Assembly (NCBI RefSeq): GCF_963678635.1
Contig: NC_087067.1
Location: forward strand, 47,048,001 to 47,108,000
Length of the DNA stretch: 60,000 nt
Direction: 5' to 3'
DNA from: Symsagittifera roscoffensis
Lineage: Eukaryota > Xenacoelomorpha > Acoela > Convolutidae
Position numbers and translations under genes: made by a program. The notes under the pieces are model-generated. The model was not told where the DNA came from, searched no databases, and saw only the letters and a program-made list of their open reading frames with translations. Of this stretch, positions 56,608 to 60,000 are shown one piece after another (the stretch's first letter is position 1; every line of letters begins with the position of its first letter).

Positions 56608-57108
56608 ATGGCAGCTGCTATGTGTCAAGCTCTTCCCAGCTTCTATTCAGATTATAATAGTAAATCATTGTTTATTTCTGTTTGCAACGATTTTTACGAA
56701 AAATACATAGTAACACAAGATTATTGTGTCTCTACTCACGATTCTTTCTGTTCCTTGGGAAATTACAAATTTCATGTAAATTTAATTGGAACATCTCTTA
56801 GCCAAATTCTTCAGAGATTAGACAAATATCAATACATATATCAAGAAATTGATTGTCTTTACACTTTGTACAAGCACAGATTTTTTTCGAGTATTGTCAC
56901 ATCAAGTGGGGAAGTCTTCAATCAGCTTAGTTGTGGAGTTCAGCATAATTTACGATGGAAAGGAGCAGAAAAAACACCAAGCGTATCCAGGAAACGACTT
57001 GTTCGCAAAAAGTTCAAAAAACATTATCTAAGTTCTGATCAAAAATTTGCATCTACGCAAACTCTTGGCTCAGCATTTTTAGACAGAATTCGAAAAGTAC
57101 AAAACTAA
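56608..57108 (+). CDS. Unrecognised 166-residue protein
   Basis: Single open frame from ATG at 56608 (MAAAMCQALPSFYSDYNSK) to TAA at 57106. Eight cysteines, many aromatic residues in the first 110 positions, then a basic segment (SRKRLVRKKFKKHY) and a Ser-rich end. No signal peptide or membrane segment. The CArG/TATA promoter 34-110 bp upstream and poly(A) signals at 57236 and 57266 support a real intron-less gene with very short leader. Its last 20 codons and 3' flank recur at 58415-58560. Family unknown; nuclear location is possible from the basic stretch. Confidence 0.6.
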   Translation: MAAAMCQALPSFYSDYNSKSLFISVCNDFYEKYIVTQDYCVSTHDSFCSLGNYKFHVNLIGTSLSQILQRLDKYQYIYQEIDCLYTLYKHRFFSSIVTSSGEVFNQLSCGVQHNLRWKGAEKTPSVSRKRLVRKKFKKHYLSSDQKFASTQTLGSAFLDRIRKVQN

Positions 57109-57265
57109 AAATATGAATCTGATTTGAGCAAAAAAATTGATTGTTTTATTGATGGTTATGTTTCTCTAAATAGTGAGCGTGTCAATTTTTCTATTAATTT
57201 TTGATTATTTTTTCATAAAATTCTAGTCAAGGTTAATAAAATTTCAATTGAACTGCTTTTCAACG

Positions 57266-57271
57266 AATAAA
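57266..57271 (+). terminator. Poly(A) signal
   Basis: AATAAA in CAACGAATAAATG, 158 bp after the stop of the 166-residue gene. Another AATAAA is at 57236. The first context recurs at 58632 in the duplicated copy. Confidence 0.5.
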
Positions 57272-57598
57272 TGTATGTTACTTTTTTTTACAAAATGCAG
57301 AACAATCAATCATTTTATAACAAATATGCGTGTTTTATAAAAAGTTTGTTGCAGAACGCAACTTTTTCATATTTTGAAAAATGTGTACATTTGCAAAACC
57401 TAACTTCTTTTTTCTTATTGTTTAGAAATTATCAGTATTGATTACTTTGAATGCTTTTCCTTCTCTTAATTCACTGTTTCTTTGATGTTTTCGATTTAGA
57501 TACAAGCAAAAATAGATTTTTCACTGATTAAAATTAAAACCAAGAAATTCTTAACCATTAATTTTTAGCATTGCAAGAAAATCCTCTTTCAGTTTTCT
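57272..57598 (+). other. Spacer with degenerate ATGCAAAA repeats
   Basis: Between convergent genes. Contains ACAAAATGCAG and TTTGCAAAAC phrases related to the repeats at 58650-58920. No gene seen. Confidence 0.4.
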
Positions 57599-57856
57599 TT
57601 AAAATGCGAAAATATTTAATGAGACTTCCTCCATCATTTGCATGGTTTCAAGTTGATTCTCTGTGATGGGAACTTGCATCATATGACGCTCGCTGAAATC
57701 GCTTCGCATCACTTCCAGCATGTGCCAGACTTGGATTGGGATGTCCATTCGAGCCATAAAAACTCCAGAGACTGTTTCTCGCACTTGGATTTGTACTAGA
57801 TCAGGTGAAATTTCTAAAGAGTAAATAAAGTTGCTGTTTTGAACTGAGAAGATCAT
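57599..57856 (-). CDS. Unrecognised small protein, truncated paralogue of 59491-59907
   Basis: 85 residues from the ATG at 57856 (MIFSVQNSNF), in the sequence context CAAAATGAT. The core (LVQIQVRETVSGVFMARMDI and PIQVWHMLEVMR) is about 75 percent identical to the paralogue at the window end. After TENQLETMQMMEE the similarity stops and eight other residues follow before the stop. The lost part corresponds to about 540 bp present in the other copy (59130-59680), so a deletion has fused the gene to downstream sequence. Domain not recognised. A CCAAT array lies upstream. Confidence 0.55.
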   Translation of the reverse strand: MIFSVQNSNFIYSLEISPDLVQIQVRETVSGVFMARMDIPIQVWHMLEVMRSDFSERHMMQVPITENQLETMQMMEEVSLNIFAF

Positions 57857-58020
57857 TTTGAGCAATAAGATGACTAAAAGAGCAAAAACAAGAAAAGAAC
57901 TGAGAGAAGGGGGAACCTTTCAAAAAATAAATTGAAATTAGGGTGATTAGAGCTGAGAGAGGAGGTAGTGGACGGTGGTTTAGTTGAAAATAAAATGATT
58001 TTTAGTTAGGAGTGAGGGGT
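57857..58020 (-). other. Proximal upstream region of the small minus-strand gene
   Basis: Purine-rich sequence between the ATG and the CCAAT array. No TATA box recognised in the minus sense. Confidence 0.35.
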
Positions 58021-58047
58021 ATCTTCAACTGGAATGTGTAGGTTCAA

Positions 58048-58226
58048 CCTATCAGAATGGATTTTCCTTATTTGGATTGTAGCTGTGTCCAATCATATTT
58101 CAGTTTCTTTTTATGGATTTCTTATAGAAAACTCGAGTCCAATCGGAAACAAAGCTCCATTTTACACATTGTCGTTTCCAATCACAAAAATGTTTATTTT
58201 TGTTCAAGTTGTCGTATCCAATCAGA
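58048..58226 (+). promoter_or_regulatory. Second CCAAT-box array
   Basis: CCAATC cores at 58089, 58139, 58178 and 58218 plus a diverged CCTATCAGA at 58048, spaced 39-50 bp. It lies 190-370 bp upstream of the minus-strand start at 57856, comparable to the position of the array at 54328-54653 relative to the zinc-finger exon. The sequence around the cores is not repeated as strictly as in the first array. Confidence 0.5.
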
Positions 58227-58404
58227 CAAAAGGTTTACCTTTTAAGGACTTAAATCTTCCAAATAAGTAAAAATACACACAAAAACAATCGCAAAAATAA
58301 ATGACCAAAAGTTGTTTGAAGTAAAAATAGGAAACATTGCCAATATAAGTAACAAAAGAAGGAAAATTCATAAAAGTAGCATCTCTGCGATTTTTTTTAT
58401 TTCT
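58227..58404 (+). other. No gene seen
   Basis: AT-rich spacer before the duplicated gene fragment. Confidence 0.4.
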
Positions 58405-58414
58405 GATCAGGATA

Positions 58415-58639
58415 TTGCGTCCACTCAGTCTCTTGAATCATCTTGTTTTGGAAAGGATTCGAAAATTTCAAAACTCAAAGTATGAGACTGATTTGTTGAA
58501 AATTGCTGATTGTTTCATTGATGGTTATGGTACTGTAAATAGTAGCGTATCAATTTTTCTCTTAATAGTTGAATATTTGTTTAAAAAAATCTTGTCAAAA
58601 TTGTTTTTATTTAAAATCAAAAGTTTTTTCAACGAATAA
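58415..58639 (+). pseudogene. 3' fragment duplicated from the 166-residue gene
   Basis: Matches the last codons and 3' flank of 56608-57108: LERIRKFQNSKYETDL against LDRIRKVQN and the translated flank KYESDL, then DCFIDGYG. The 5' part and promoter are missing. It marks the left edge of a duplicated block of about 1.4-kb period that also carries the minus-strand gene. Confidence 0.55.
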
Positions 58640-58925
58640 ATTTGTAATTTTCAACACGTGTGCAAAAATTAACTCAGAGTTTTTTCGCAAGATGCTAATT
58701 TTGGTTTTATTTTTTAAACACGTTTGCAAAAATTTAGCTTAATTTTTTTACAAGATGCAAAAACTGTTTTAGTTTTTTCAACAAGTGTGCAAAAATTTCC
58801 AACACATTTTTGTGTTAGATGCAAGTTTTTTCGTGGTTTTTTTGAAAACAAATGCAAAAATCTAACTTATCTTTTCTTATGCATATGCAAAATTTGCAAA
58901 ATTTTATTGTAAAAAACTTGGTAAG
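58640..58925 (+). repeat. Degenerate repeats with GTGTGCAAAAATT and AAGATGCAAAA
   Basis: Four or five imperfect copies of 60-75 bp, each with a TTTTTTCAACAAGTGTGCAAAAATT-like part (given here in short form) and a GATGCAA part. Another lies at 59165-59260, and weaker ones at 57283-57410. Confidence 0.5.
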
Positions 58926-59490
58926 TTAGTGCTAAAAATTTTTCATAATTGCTGACTTTGAGTGCTATTCCCTATCTTAATACATTGTTTTTCCAATGTT
59001 TTTGATTTGGATACGTGCAAAAATAGATTTTTCACTGATTAAACTTAAAACAAAGAAATTCTTAAACATTAATTTCTAGCATTGCAAGAAAATCATCTTT
59101 CAGTTTTCTTTAAAATGCGAAAATATTTAACGAAATTTTTCTTCTTTGCGAGATTTTCTTTGATTTTTTCAACAAGTGTGCAAAAAAAATTATAAAAATT
59201 TTTGCATGATGCAAAAACTAACGTAGTTTTTAACATGCTTGCAAAAACTGGTTTAATTTTTTGGCCATCTTTCTAACATAATTAGTTTCATTTTTAACAA
59301 AGTTTTACCATTGAAAATTCTTAATAAATTTTTCTATGATCTCTTTGTTCCTATTTCCTGAAAATAAATTTACTAGATGCAAAGAAATTAAATTACAAAG
59401 CACAAGACAGTAACCAATTTTTTTTCTACAAATCAAAGAGCTGTCGAGCAGCTGAGTTCTCAATGGAGCGCAAAGCTGGTCTTGCCTCCG
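58926..59490 (+). other. 3' side of the right-hand minus-strand gene; no gene seen
   Basis: Contains at 59040-59130 a block (GCATTGCAAGAAAATC, TTTAAAATGCGAAAATATTTAA) that also sits directly behind the truncated gene at 57540-57620. This is the best evidence for the deletion in the left copy. Confidence 0.45.
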
Positions 59491-59907
59491 TCACTGGTGG
59501 TTGTCTTGGTGGTTCGCTGACTGGAGATTTGGCTCAGAGAATCCCTCATCCTCTTCGATGGTAATTGGGTTGTCTACAGATCCCTCTTCCCAAGGAAAGA
59601 GGAAATCGTCGAATGGTTGAGCCACATATCTAGAGTCAGGAATTTCGGGGTAGTTCATTCCCACATGCTCGGCCAATTCCTCCATCATCTGCATTTCTCC
59701 GAGTTGATTCTCTGTAGGGGGTACTTGCGTTATATGATGTTCGTTGAAATCCCTGCGCATCACCTCCACCATATGCCAGACTTGGATTGGGATGTCAATT
59801 CGTGCCAGAAAAACTCCACAAACTGTTTCTCGCACTTGGATTTGTACTAAGTCAGCCGAAAATTCCACCGAGAACATAAGGTTGTTGTTTTGTACTGAGA
59901 AGACCAT
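59491..59907 (-). CDS. Unrecognised 138-residue protein, full-length paralogue
   Basis: From the ATG at 59907 (MVFSVQNNNL, context CAAAATGGT) to a stop at 59491. First two thirds: VEFSADLVQIQVRETVCGVF, ARIDIPIQVWHMVEVMRRDF, TENQLGEMQMMEELAEHVGM. The C-terminus is acidic and Pro-rich (FPWEEGSVDNPITIEEDEGF). No membrane segment or signal peptide. The paralogue at 57599-57856 lacks the C-terminal half. Function unknown; the acidic tail would suit a protein-interaction or transcription-related role but this is guesswork. The upstream region lies beyond the window. Confidence 0.6.
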   Translation of the reverse strand: MVFSVQNNNLMFSVEFSADLVQIQVRETVCGVFLARIDIPIQVWHMVEVMRRDFNEHHITQVPPTENQLGEMQMMEELAEHVGMNYPEIPDSRYVAQPFDDFLFPWEEGSVDNPITIEEDEGFSEPNLQSANHQDNHQ

Positions 59908-60000
59908 TTTGAGCAATAAGTTGAGTTAATGAGTAAAAACAAGATTTACAATTGAGAGGGAGAATGTTGATGGAGATTAAGTGGAAATTAATGTATTTAG

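Overview
The window looks like nuclear DNA of an invertebrate metazoan. It is AT-rich, its genes are split by long introns, and it carries claudin-like four-pass membrane proteins, a Ty3/Gypsy retroelement with an envelope gene, helentron-like repeats, a small inverted-repeat element and many simple repeats. Phylum cannot be fixed from the sequence alone. Three of the nine introns I could define start with GC instead of GT, which would fit a lineage tolerant of non-canonical splice sites such as larvacean tunicates, but that is only a hint.

Layout. (1) 163-52000 holds a cluster of related claudin-like tetraspan genes, all on the + strand, here called A to D. A has exons at 163-397, 15326-15532 and 15850-16160. 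B has exons at 26856-27069, 27421-27633, 28193-28338 and 29142-29756, plus a second, duplicated first exon at 21639-21852. C has exons at 32866-33082, 33416-33625 and 38572-38987. D has exons at 47537-47765 and 51787-51978, with its last exon not found. The shared architecture is exon 1 = TM1 plus a G-x-W loop motif, exon 2 = TM2, exon 3 (split in B) = TM3, second loop, TM4 and tail. The first two introns are phase 1. Joining the exons gives open frames of 250, 395 and 280 residues for A, B and C.

(2) Intron 1 of A has been enlarged by two helentron-like copies in tandem (2625-3661) and an 11.5-kb Ty3/Gypsy provirus on the minus strand (3684-15159). The provirus has LTRs of 984 and 980 bp, primer-binding site, gag, protease, RT, RNase H, integrase, env and an extra 3' ORF. 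Its reading frames are interrupted at about nine places, so this copy is almost certainly dead. (3) 16646-27107 is a direct tandem duplication of a 5.2-kb unit that includes the upstream region and first exon of gene B; each unit carries GATACAA minisatellite blocks alternating with a 197-207-bp inverted-repeat element. (4) A heavily decayed second Ty3/Gypsy pol (about 34390-36710, + strand) lies in intron 2 of gene C.

(5) 40-49 kb is mostly non-coding: decayed coding-like tracts, two more helentron-like copies, a G-rich tract, foldback hairpins and another inverted-repeat pair. (6) 52-60 kb is a different neighbourhood with GGATTCCGC repeats, a TA repeat, a 200-bp assembly gap, a zinc-finger first exon, two arrays of CCAAT boxes, a small + strand gene behind a CArG/TATA-type promoter, and a locally duplicated pair of unrecognised minus-strand genes. 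No rRNA, tRNA, CRISPR or prokaryotic feature was seen.
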